From Roseomonas sp. KE2513 (GTDB lineage Bacteria > Pseudomonadota > Alphaproteobacteria > Acetobacterales > Acetobacteraceae), in assembly GCF_016107305.1 (NCBI RefSeq), contig NZ_RCVR01000036.1, positions 1-48,264 of the forward strand: a stretch of 48,264 nt of DNA. The letters run 5' to 3'. How positions within the stretch are numbered: the stretch's first letter is position 1; every line of letters starts with the position of its first letter. This document shows positions 26,380 to 33,353 of this stretch, piece by piece. The notes under the pieces are model-generated. The model ran no database searches. It was not told where the DNA came from and saw nothing but the letters and a program-made list of their open reading frames with translations. Both the position numbers and the translations under genes were made by a program.

Positions 26380-27093
26380 ATGGCTGGTTTCAGTGGTAAG
26401 TCCGTTCTCGTGCTCGGTGGGAGCCGCGGAATCGGGGCGGCGATCGTGCGGCGCTTCGCCGCGGAGGGTGCGGCGGTTACCTTCACCTATGCCGGCTCAA
26501 AGGAGGCAGCGGAGCGGCTGGCTTCCGAGACGGGTAGCACCGCGGTGGTGACGGACAGCGCCGACCGGGACGCCGTGATTGCGCGGGTGCGGGGGAGCGG
26601 GTCGCTCGACGTGCTGGTGGTGAATGCGGGGGTGGGCGCCTTCGGCGATCCATTAGAGCAGGATCCGGACGCGGTGGACCGGCTGATCCGCATCAACGTG
26701 AACGCGCCCTACCATGTCGCGGTGGAGGCGGCGCGACGGATGCCTGAGGGCGGACGGATCATCGTGATCGGCTCCGTCAACGGCGACCGGATCCCCTTCC
26801 CGGGCCTCTCGGCCTACGCGATGAGCAAGTCGGCCCTGCAAGGCATGGCACGGGGTCTGGCGCGGGACTTCGGGCCGCGCGGAATCACGGTGAATGTGGT
26901 GCAGCCCGGCCCGACTGACACGGACCTGAACCCGGCGGATGGGCCCATGAAGGATATCCAGCACGCCGTCATGGCCCTCAAGCGCCACGGGCGGCCAGAG
27001 GATGTGGCGGGGATGGTGGCCTGGCTCGCAGGGCCTGAGGCAAGCTTCGTGACCGGGGCGATGCACACGATTGACGGCGGCTTCGGCGCCTGA
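26380..27093 (+). CDS. bdcA: SDR oxidoreductase BdcA-like (c-di-GMP-linked biofilm dispersal)
   Basis: A 237-residue SDR, the same length as E. coli BdcA and, from memory, strikingly similar along its whole length (GFSGKSVLVLGGSRGIGAA, VNAGVGAFG, GSVNGDRIP, DFGPRGITVNVVQPGP, GPEASFVTGAMHTIDGG). The nucleotide motif GGSRGIG is at 13-19 and the catalytic Ser132, Tyr146 and Lys150 are present. Glu50, a residue discussed for the E. coli protein, is also kept. BdcA is reported to bind cyclic di-GMP and promote biofilm dispersal; whether that holds here is inference. ATG 26380 follows AAGGAGG at ideal spacing. The gene is divergent from bdcR. Confidence 0.9.
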   Translation: MAGFSGKSVLVLGGSRGIGAAIVRRFAAEGAAVTFTYAGSKEAAERLASETGSTAVVTDSADRDAVIARVRGSGSLDVLVVNAGVGAFGDPLEQDPDAVDRLIRINVNAPYHVAVEAARRMPEGGRIIVIGSVNGDRIPFPGLSAYAMSKSALQGMARGLARDFGPRGITVNVVQPGPTDTDLNPADGPMKDIQHAVMALKRHGRPEDVAGMVAWLAGPEASFVTGAMHTIDGGFGA

Positions 27094-27104
27094 TTTGGCC
27101 ATGG

Positions 27105-27132
27105 CGGGGCTGTCACGGCGCCGGCAGCCCCG
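27105..27132 (+). terminator. Hairpin terminator after bdcA
   Basis: CGGGGCTG (27105-27112) and CAGCCCCG (27125-27132) form a perfect 8-bp GC-rich stem with a 12-base loop, starting 11 bases after the bdcA stop. There is no T-tract. Confidence 0.5.
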
Positions 27133-27310
27133 TCCGATGTCGTGGCACACCTCGACGCTCCGAGGCCTCGCGTCACCTCTCTGACAGGTTTGGCGGGGGA
27201 AGCGCCTCCCACTTGGATGCGGCGTTCGGGTGCGTGGGCTCGGGCGTATCATTGGGCTGCGGATCGAGGCCGTGAGAGCATTCACCGCGTGGCGCCGCTC
27301 GGCCCCATGG

Positions 27311-28204
27311 TCACGCGGCCTCGGCCCTGACCCCGTCCTGGAAGGCGGTCAGGACCTGCAGGAAGGGCTCCGGCTGCTCGCGGAAGGGGAAGCTTCCGCT
27401 CCGGTTGATCAGATGGAACTGCGTGGCCGGCTGGTGCTGCGCGATGATGCGGAACAGCCAGAGCATGTGATCGCGCGAGACGAGCGGGTCTTCCGCCGCC
27501 GCGATGATCTGGGTGGGAACGGGAAAGGCGGCCTCCCGCGCCGCCCGGAACACGCCGAACTTGGCGCGCAACACGCTGCCGGCCAGAGCCGCGGCCGCGG
27601 CCGGATCGGCCATGCGCCGCAGCATGGCCTGGTGCGCCTCGCCCCCCGCAGCCGCCACCGCCGCGTCAAGCAGCGCATCGTCGATGTGGTGATGGGCGTA
27701 GGACATGCGATCGAACGCCCAGAACTGCGCCTGCCGCGTGGTGGCCGGGGAGGGCGCGGCGAAGAAGGTAAGGTTGTCCACCCCGTCGCCGCTGGGCGCG
27801 GCGGCCGCGCTGGCAACGATGGTAAGGGAGGCGAGAAGGGCCGGCTTCTCCAGCGCCACCATCGCCCCGACCAGTCCGCCCGCATCGTGCCCAACGAGGT
27901 GCACGGGACCGTCCGCCGTGGCGGCGATCACGGCGCAGGCGTGACGCACCAGGAACTCCACTGTCAGCGGTTCATCGCCTGCGGGCGTGCCGCCGCTGCC
28001 AGGGGAGTCGATGGCGATCACCCGCCGATCGCGGGCGAGGGCTTCCGGGAAGGAGCCCCAGAGATGGGAGCCGCCGGCATAGGGCACCAGACCGGGCAGG
28101 CTGCCGTGCAGCAGCACCACGGCGGGGCCTTCCCCTGCACCGGCTTCGAGGATGCGGGTCGCCAGGCCATCCACCTGGATAGTGCGGGAGGGGAGCGTGG
28201 TCAC
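27311..28204 (-). CDS. Alpha/beta hydrolase with altered catalytic residues
   Basis: A 297-residue alpha/beta-fold protein read from GTG 28204, with GAGGA just upstream and 10 bases after the stop of the upstream hydrolase. The oxyanion region is LLHGSLPG (residues 31-38). The nucleophile elbow is VGHDAGG with Asp107 instead of the usual Ser, as in epoxide hydrolases and dehalogenases. The acid strand appears as AAAEDPLV. Where relatives have the catalytic His (NRSGHFPFRE-type), this protein reads NRSGSFPFRE with Ser271. Without that His the standard mechanism would not work, so it may be non-catalytic or use another base. It is part of a two-gene operon with the C-C hydrolase-like gene. Confidence 0.82.
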   Translation of the reverse strand: MTTLPSRTIQVDGLATRILEAGAGEGPAVVLLHGSLPGLVPYAGGSHLWGSFPEALARDRRVIAIDSPGSGGTPAGDEPLTVEFLVRHACAVIAATADGPVHLVGHDAGGLVGAMVALEKPALLASLTIVASAAAAPSGDGVDNLTFFAAPSPATTRQAQFWAFDRMSYAHHHIDDALLDAAVAAAGGEAHQAMLRRMADPAAAAALAGSVLRAKFGVFRAAREAAFPVPTQIIAAAEDPLVSRDHMLWLFRIIAQHQPATQFHLINRSGSFPFREQPEPFLQVLTAFQDGVRAEAA

Positions 28205-28214
28205 GGACGGGTCC

Positions 28215-29147
28215 TCAACGGGCACTGTGGAGATCGACAAAGCCGGCGAGCAGCGCGTTGAACCGCTCCGGGTGTTCCCGGTAGACGAAGTGGCCAGCCT
28301 CGTTGAACACGTTGAAGGTGGTGCGGCGCTCGTGCTTCGCGATGCGCTCGAATAGCTCCATCCCACGCTCCACCAGGGCGGTGCGGTCGTTGAAGCCCCA
28401 GATGACCTGCGTGGGGCGCTGCAGGCGGCCCTCGTCGATCCAGGTGAGGGTCTCGCGCTTGTAGCGGGCGAGGTCCGGCAGGAAGAGGCTGGCACCCAGG
28501 CCCTGTCCGACAACCTTGTCGACGCCGCGCCGGTAGCTCGGGTTGTTGAGCGTCTCCATCACCACGTCCATCCAGGCTTCCGTTACCACCTCCTTGCGGA
28601 AGCAGTAGTTCTCGTAGACCCAGCGGGCGGACTCCCGGGTGAAGGGTGGATGCGGGGGACGGGCCAGCACCACCTCGTTCGTGCCCACGCCGGGACTGAG
28701 CGTCCCGCTGGTGACGGTGGTGAGCGAGCGGATCAGGTCCGGACGCTCCATCGCCAGCCGTGCCGAGGCGAAGCCACCGCGGGAATGGCCGATGATGTGC
28801 ACCGGCGGCAACTTTAGGGCGACGATGAAGTCGCGGATATGCGCGATCACGGTGGCCATCGTGTAGTCCTCGTCCCGCAGGGGCGGGTCGGTGAACCCCT
28901 GGCCGATCTTGTCCGGCACCACCACGCGGAAGCGCTTCGCAAGCGGTGCGACCTGCATGTTCCAGGCATAGGCGGAGGAGGCGGAATCGGCGCCGCCGAA
29001 ATTGCCGCCATAAATGAAGACCAGCGTCTCGGGCCCTTCACCCGCCTCATGATAGGCGGTGCGGATTCCGCCGACATCGATGAACTGCCGGCGCGGAAGA
29101 GGATAGGGATCAACCGGCTTGCCGCGGTCCGCCGTCACGCTGTCCAT
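28215..29147 (-). CDS. Alpha/beta hydrolase (MhpC/BphD-like C-C hydrolase type)
   Basis: A 310-residue hydrolase from ATG 29147 with GGGGAGA upstream. The catalytic residues are Ser122 (GHSRGG), Asp254 (WGFNDRTA) and His286 (NEAGHFVYREHPERF). The YGGNFGGADS oxyanion loop and the RFRVVVPDKIGQGFTD strand resemble meta-cleavage product hydrolases of aromatic degradation, although no ring-cleaving dioxygenase is present nearby. It is the first gene of an operon with the altered hydrolase downstream. An ester or C-C bond substrate is possible; the family is secure, the reaction is not. Confidence 0.86.
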   Translation of the reverse strand: MDSVTADRGKPVDPYPLPRRQFIDVGGIRTAYHEAGEGPETLVFIYGGNFGGADSASSAYAWNMQVAPLAKRFRVVVPDKIGQGFTDPPLRDEDYTMATVIAHIRDFIVALKLPPVHIIGHSRGGFASARLAMERPDLIRSLTTVTSGTLSPGVGTNEVVLARPPHPPFTRESARWVYENYCFRKEVVTEAWMDVVMETLNNPSYRRGVDKVVGQGLGASLFLPDLARYKRETLTWIDEGRLQRPTQVIWGFNDRTALVERGMELFERIAKHERRTTFNVFNEAGHFVYREHPERFNALLAGFVDLHSAR

Positions 29148-29358
29148 CGCCTGTCTCCCCTTGCGGAACCGCTGCCGACCGCAGGGGGTAGACTACGCGC
29201 GGCAGTAGATGGCTATCAATCTTCCGGTCCTCGCTCCTGTCCGTGATCGAATGCTTCAGGACAGTAAGGAAGCTGGCTTGGCGGAGGTTCCGCAGCATCT
29301 GGTGCTTGGCATGACGCGGGTTGCCGGTGGTGCATCAAGCGTTGCCGCCTGATGCGTT

Positions 29359-29380
29359 CACACTGCAGGAAGACAGTGTG
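29359..29380 (-). terminator. Hairpin downstream of the FAD dehydrogenase operon
   Basis: CACACTG (29359-29365) and CAGTGTG (29374-29380) form a perfect 7-bp stem with an 8-base loop, about 50 bases past the stop of the minus-strand FAD subunit gene. It has no T-tract. The surrounding 29148-29431 gap otherwise holds no credible gene and should carry the promoter of the hydrolase pair. Confidence 0.4.
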
Positions 29381-29431
29381 CCCTCAGCCGCACGCGACAA
29401 GATTGCCAAATACCCTTCGGCGTGGCTGACA

Positions 29432-30844
29432 TCAGCCCCGCTCGACGGCGAGACGCTCTTCCTCAGTGTTCGACAAGCTGGCAAATTCGGCAACGGTCAG
29501 TGGCTTCACTGGGCTACGGAGGCGGTAATAGCCGACCTCGGCCGGCGACACGCCGCGCGCTTCCGCGATGACCTCTGTTACCGTCAGTCCGCAAAGCCTC
29601 CCCTGGCACGGCCCCATGCCGCAGCGCAGGAAGGTCTTCATCTGGTTTGGGCCGGAGACCTGCAGCCGCTCCGCCGTTTCGCGTAGCGTGCGCCCTGTCA
29701 CCTCCTCACAGCGACAGGCCAGCGCCTCCTCGGCGGCGCGGCGAAAAACACCGGCCGGGCGATAAAGGGCGTCGAGGAAGGCACGGCCCCGCGACTGACG
29801 GGTGAGTCGCGCGCGCACCGGCGCGGCGAGGCTGTCGCGCGCCCTCTCCGAAATGCGGCCGAGCGCCGCCGCTGCGGCCAGCCCTGCCAGCGTGCCGCGG
29901 GAGCTGGCTGCCTCGGCGCCCGCGATGCCCGCACCGTCCCCGGCGAGGAAGAGGCCGGGGAGGGAGGTCGCGCCCCATTCGTCCGTGCGCGGCTGGAAGC
30001 AGGCCTGCGCCTCATTCCAATCCAGCGCGCAGCCGGCCGCGGCGGGCAGGTTGAGATTCGGTGTCACTCCTTGGTGCAGCAGCACGTGGTCCACCTGCAC
30101 CGTGACCGGCGCGCCGGTGCCGCGGCGATAGACGACCCGCTCGGCGCGTACCTCGCCCTCGATGGCCAGCTCAGTCACTCCAGAGACGATGGGCACGGCG
30201 CGCCGCACCCTCGCCATCAGCGCCAGTCCTTTGCGCGCGTAGGGCGTGGCGAGAAAGGACGGCAGATAGGGCAGGGCGCGGCCCCAGTTGCCCCGCGGCG
30301 TCGTATCCAGGATCAGGGAAGGCGGCCGGCCCGCCGCAACGGACTGGGCGGCGAGCAGCCAGAGAAGCGGACCGCATCCTGCCAGCACCACGCGTCCCGT
30401 GGCGGCCAAGCCCTGCGCCTTCAGCAGCGTCTGCGCTGCGCCCGCGGTCAGCACACCCGGCAGCGTCCAGCCGGCAATGGGAAAGGGCCGCTCCTGCGCG
30501 CCGGTGGCCATCACCACCTGTCCGGCCTGCACCAGCCGCGCTTGCCCGTCCACGGAGAAGCCGACGCGGCGCTCCGCGTCCAGATGCCAGACGGTGGCGC
30601 CGGGCTGGTAGGTGGCGCCACTCCCGGCGAAAGCCGCGGCAATGGCGGCGCCCTTCCAGTAATCAGCGCCCAGCACGGCGCGGTCGGCCAGCGGCGTGGT
30701 CGTGACGGCGCGGTAGATCTGTCCTCCCGGCCCCGCGCCCTCATCCAGCAGCAGCACGGAGGCACCCTGCGCGACGGCAGCGGTAGCCGCCGACATCCCG
30801 GCAGGGCCGGCGCCGACGACGACGATGTCGTATCCGTCGCTCAC
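29432..30844 (-). CDS. FAD/NAD(P)-binding dehydrogenase subunit with BFD-like [2Fe-2S] domain (HcnB/OoxA type)
   Basis: A 470-residue alpha-type subunit of a three-part amine or D-hydroxyproline-type dehydrogenase. The GTG at 30844 overlaps the stop of the small iron-sulfur gene (GTGA) and begins just before the dinucleotide motif VVVGAGPAGMSA. A second nucleotide fold starts near GRVVLAGCGPLLW, and LPGLFLAGDGAGIAGAEAA is the FAD-contact strand. From about residue 375 a BFD-like domain has CRCEEV and CGMGPCQGRLCG, cysteines for a [2Fe-2S] cluster. It works with the next two genes, as in HcnABC, octopine oxidase and D-hydroxyproline dehydrogenase. Substrate unknown. Confidence 0.87.
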   Translation of the reverse strand: MSDGYDIVVVGAGPAGMSAATAAVAQGASVLLLDEGAGPGGQIYRAVTTTPLADRAVLGADYWKGAAIAAAFAGSGATYQPGATVWHLDAERRVGFSVDGQARLVQAGQVVMATGAQERPFPIAGWTLPGVLTAGAAQTLLKAQGLAATGRVVLAGCGPLLWLLAAQSVAAGRPPSLILDTTPRGNWGRALPYLPSFLATPYARKGLALMARVRRAVPIVSGVTELAIEGEVRAERVVYRRGTGAPVTVQVDHVLLHQGVTPNLNLPAAAGCALDWNEAQACFQPRTDEWGATSLPGLFLAGDGAGIAGAEAASSRGTLAGLAAAAALGRISERARDSLAAPVRARLTRQSRGRAFLDALYRPAGVFRRAAEEALACRCEEVTGRTLRETAERLQVSGPNQMKTFLRCGMGPCQGRLCGLTVTEVIAEARGVSPAEVGYYRLRSPVKPLTVAEFASLSNTEEERLAVERG

Positions 30845-31137
30845 CGCCCCGGTTCCCTTCGCCCGTGCTGGGTCTCCACCAACATGCCTTCGCGCAGCGG
30901 AACGAGGCAGGCCTGGCGGTTGCCGGTGCCGTCGATGACCACCAGGCAGTCGAAGCACACGCCCATCATGCAGTAGCCCCCGCGCGCCGCGCCGGAGACG
31001 GCGGTCTCGCGGCAGGCATCGCGCCCGAGCGCGAGAAGGGCCGCGGCCACGCTGTCGCCCTCCCGCCCCTCGACCGGCTCGCCGTCCAGCCGGAAGCGCA
31101 GCACGGGCCGCGCCGCCTCATGCAGCCGCCGAAACAT
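30841..31137 (-). CDS. Small [2Fe-2S] subunit of the FAD dehydrogenase (HcnA/OoxC-like)
   Basis: A 98-residue ferredoxin-like subunit. ATG 31137 has GAGGAGG just upstream. Cys56, Cys61, Cys64 (GYCMMGVCFDC) and Cys77 (RQAC) form the cluster site. The start lies 20 bases inside the 3' end of the upstream oxidoreductase and its stop overlaps the next start, so all three genes are tightly coupled. It probably shuttles electrons between the two flavin subunits. Confidence 0.88.
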   Translation of the reverse strand: MFRRLHEAARPVLRFRLDGEPVEGREGDSVAAALLALGRDACRETAVSGAARGGYCMMGVCFDCLVVIDGTGNRQACLVPLREGMLVETQHGRREPGR

Positions 31138-32242
31138 CGAACCTCCTCGTTGTGAAGGCGCCGAGTAGCCCTTCGTCCAGGGCACCGGCATCGATCATCG
31201 GCGCGAGCAGCAGGGCGTGGGCCGCGGCGAGGGTGACGCCGCTGTGGCAGTTGCAGAGGAAGGCGCCGGGCGCCGCCTCGGACTGCTGGTAGATCGGGAA
31301 TCCATCCTTCGTCATGACGCGCAGCGCCGACCAGGTGCGGACCACGTTCAGCCGCCCGATCTCCGGGAACATGCGGGCCGCACGCCGCGCCATTACCGCC
31401 AACACGCCGAGGCCGAGGCTGGTGTCGAAACCCGCCTCCTCCTGGCTGTCGCCCATCATGATGCCGCCCTCGTCGGTCTGGCGCAGCGTGACCACCGGAT
31501 GGGTGAGGAAGGGTGAGGCCTTCTCCGTCACCAGTGCCTGACCGCGCTGCGGACGTACCGGGGCCGCCAGACTGAGCATCGGGCCGAGGCGTGCATTGCC
31601 CGTGCCGGCCGCCAGCACCACCTTGGCCGCGGCGAAGGCGCCCTTCGGCGTCACGATGCGGAAGCTGCCGCCGGGTAGCGCTTCCATCGTTTCTACCGGA
31701 TGTTCTGGGAAGTAATCGCCACCGCGCGCGGCGAAAGCGAGGTGGGAGGCGCGGAAGGCACGCAGCGCGTTCAGGTGTCCGTCCAACGGGCAGTAGCTGG
31801 CGCCGACCACGTCGGGTCCGATGCCTGGAAAGACCTGCCGGACGCGAGCGCGGTCCCACATCTCGTAAGGGTATCTCTCGAAGCCGGGTTGGGCGTGCAG
31901 CCGGGCAAGGAAGGCGGCGCGCCGCTCCATCTCGGCCTCCGACAGCAGCAGGGTGAAGCCGCCGGGCTGGTCGAGGGCGCAGTCCACCCCGCTCTCCTGC
32001 TTCAACGCTGCCGCGAAATCCGGCCAGACGGCCGCGGAGCGCCGCGTCCAGGCGGAATAGGCGGGCATCCCCATGCCCTTGCTCTGCACCCAGACAAGCG
32101 AGAAATTGCCCCGGCTGGCACGGAAGGCCAGGTCACCCTCGTCCAGGATGGCGGTGCGGCGGCCGAGCCTTACCATGCCATAGCCGATGGCGGCGCCCAT
32201 AAGCCCGCCTCCCAGCACCGCCACGTCGTATTCGCGCGTCAT
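31118..32242 (-). CDS. FAD-dependent amino acid/amine oxidoreductase (DadA/HcnC-like)
   Basis: A 374-residue DAO-family flavoprotein, the substrate-oxidising beta subunit of the trio. ATG 32242 follows a GGGGGAGG stretch. The dinucleotide fold starts at residue 5 (YDVAVLGGGLMGAAIG). PQRGQALVTEK, GGIMMGDSQEEAGFDT and NCHSGVTLAAAHA near the end are DAO-family FAD and substrate strands. It would oxidise a D-amino acid, hydroxyproline, opine or glycine-type amine. Those alternatives cannot be separated here because no downstream deaminase or aldehyde dehydrogenase of a known pathway is adjacent. It lies 76 bases downstream of the LysR gene on the same strand. Confidence 0.87.
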   Translation of the reverse strand: MTREYDVAVLGGGLMGAAIGYGMVRLGRRTAILDEGDLAFRASRGNFSLVWVQSKGMGMPAYSAWTRRSAAVWPDFAAALKQESGVDCALDQPGGFTLLLSEAEMERRAAFLARLHAQPGFERYPYEMWDRARVRQVFPGIGPDVVGASYCPLDGHLNALRAFRASHLAFAARGGDYFPEHPVETMEALPGGSFRIVTPKGAFAAAKVVLAAGTGNARLGPMLSLAAPVRPQRGQALVTEKASPFLTHPVVTLRQTDEGGIMMGDSQEEAGFDTSLGLGVLAVMARRAARMFPEIGRLNVVRTWSALRVMTKDGFPIYQQSEAAPGAFLCNCHSGVTLAAAHALLLAPMIDAGALDEGLLGAFTTRRFDVSAAA

Positions 32243-32318
32243 GCCTCCCCCGCCACACTGCGTGCGCTGGAGAGTCGGGGAGCGCGCCCGCGGGGTCAAA
32301 TTGGTTCTGTGCGGCAGC

Positions 32319-33248
32319 CTATGTCTTTTCCTGATGGGCGGGGACGAGCGGAGCGAATCGCGCGTCGCACAGGGCGAGAAAGGCGGCGACAGCGCCGGGC
32401 CGTTCCGTCTCCGCCGCGCGCACGGCGACCAGGCCGAAGCCGACGGCCGGGCTGAAGGGCCGGGACAGCCCGCCCCGGGCCACGTGCGCCGCCGCCGTCA
32501 CCGCGTCCACCAGCCCGATCCCGGTGCCCGCCAGCACGAGATCCGAGACCACGTGGCTCAGATGCGTCTCCACCTGGATCAGCGGAGCGATTCCGTTCTG
32601 CTCCAGCACTGCTTCCAGCTGACGGCCGATGCGGGTGGCAGGGGAGAGGGCCACTAGCCTCTCGCCGTCCAGATCCTGCGGCGTGACAATGGTCTTTCCG
32701 CCCAGCGCATGGCCCGGTGGCATTATGCAGAGGCAGCCGAGGGCGTAGCGCCGCTCAACGCGTAGACCCGCGAGGGGTGTTGCGTCACTGACAAGACCGA
32801 GGTGACATTCCTGCTTCAGCACCATCTGCACCACCTGTTCCGAGGGCACAGCGTGGAGGGAGATGGCGGTGCCAGGCCGCTCCTCGGTGAAGCGCTTCAT
32901 CACCGGGGTCAGGATGCCAGTTGCGGCGGGCAGCACGCCCAGCGTCAGCGTGCCGCGCCGCCCCTTGCGGATCTGCGCCGCCACCGCCGCGATGCGGTCC
33001 AGGCCGATGAGCGAGCGCTCCACCTCCTGGAAGAGCAGAAGCCCCTCCGGCGTCGGCTGCAGCCGGCCGCGCACGCGGTCGAACAGGTGGAAGCCAAGAT
33101 TCTCCTCGAGCTCTTTCAGCAGGCGCGTGGCTGCGGGCTGCGAGCGGCCCATCGCCTCTGCAGCGGCGGAGACGCTGCCGGTCAGGACCGTGAGTTGAAA
33201 GGCCTGCAGGGCGCGCTGGCTCATCGCATGGGGCATCGCGGCGTCCAT
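32319..33248 (-). CDS. LysR-family transcriptional regulator
   Basis: A 309-residue LysR protein. I use ATG 33248 because GGAAAG precedes it; ATG 33266 six residues upstream lacks a ribosome site, and ATG 33236 and 33224 are further options. The helix-turn-helix is LQAFQLTVLTGSVSAAAEAMGRSQPAATRLLKELEENLG, seen here as short overlapping parts such as GSVSAAAEAMGRSQPA. The effector domain begins GTLTLGVLPAATGILTPVM. It lies divergent to hyuAB and upstream of the FAD dehydrogenase trio on its own strand, so it could control either or both. Confidence 0.87.
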   Translation of the reverse strand: MDAAMPHAMSQRALQAFQLTVLTGSVSAAAEAMGRSQPAATRLLKELEENLGFHLFDRVRGRLQPTPEGLLLFQEVERSLIGLDRIAAVAAQIRKGRRGTLTLGVLPAATGILTPVMKRFTEERPGTAISLHAVPSEQVVQMVLKQECHLGLVSDATPLAGLRVERRYALGCLCIMPPGHALGGKTIVTPQDLDGERLVALSPATRIGRQLEAVLEQNGIAPLIQVETHLSHVVSDLVLAGTGIGLVDAVTAAAHVARGGLSRPFSPAVGFGLVAVRAAETERPGAVAAFLALCDARFAPLVPAHQEKT

Positions 33249-33276
33249 CAGCTTTCCGGATAGCATGGCCGATAAT

Positions 33277-33291
33277 TTGCATTGGAACAAT
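33277..33291. promoter_or_regulatory. Candidate LysR site between divergent lysR and hyuA
   Basis: ATTG-GAA-CAAT (33281-33291) is a perfect short dyad, and TTG-N8-CAA (33277-33290) overlaps it, in the gap between the two divergent genes. This fits a LysR recognition half-site pair but is short. Confidence 0.3.
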
Positions 33292-33353
33292 CGTGCGGCG
33301 GGTGGGACCGTGATCGGGCGCAACACAGTCGGCGAAGGGTGAACCGGAAATCC

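Noticed and set aside
29321-29686. A plus-strand frame starting in the gap and running into the FAD subunit gene.
   Set aside because: No recognisable similarity, and most of it is antisense to a secure gene.
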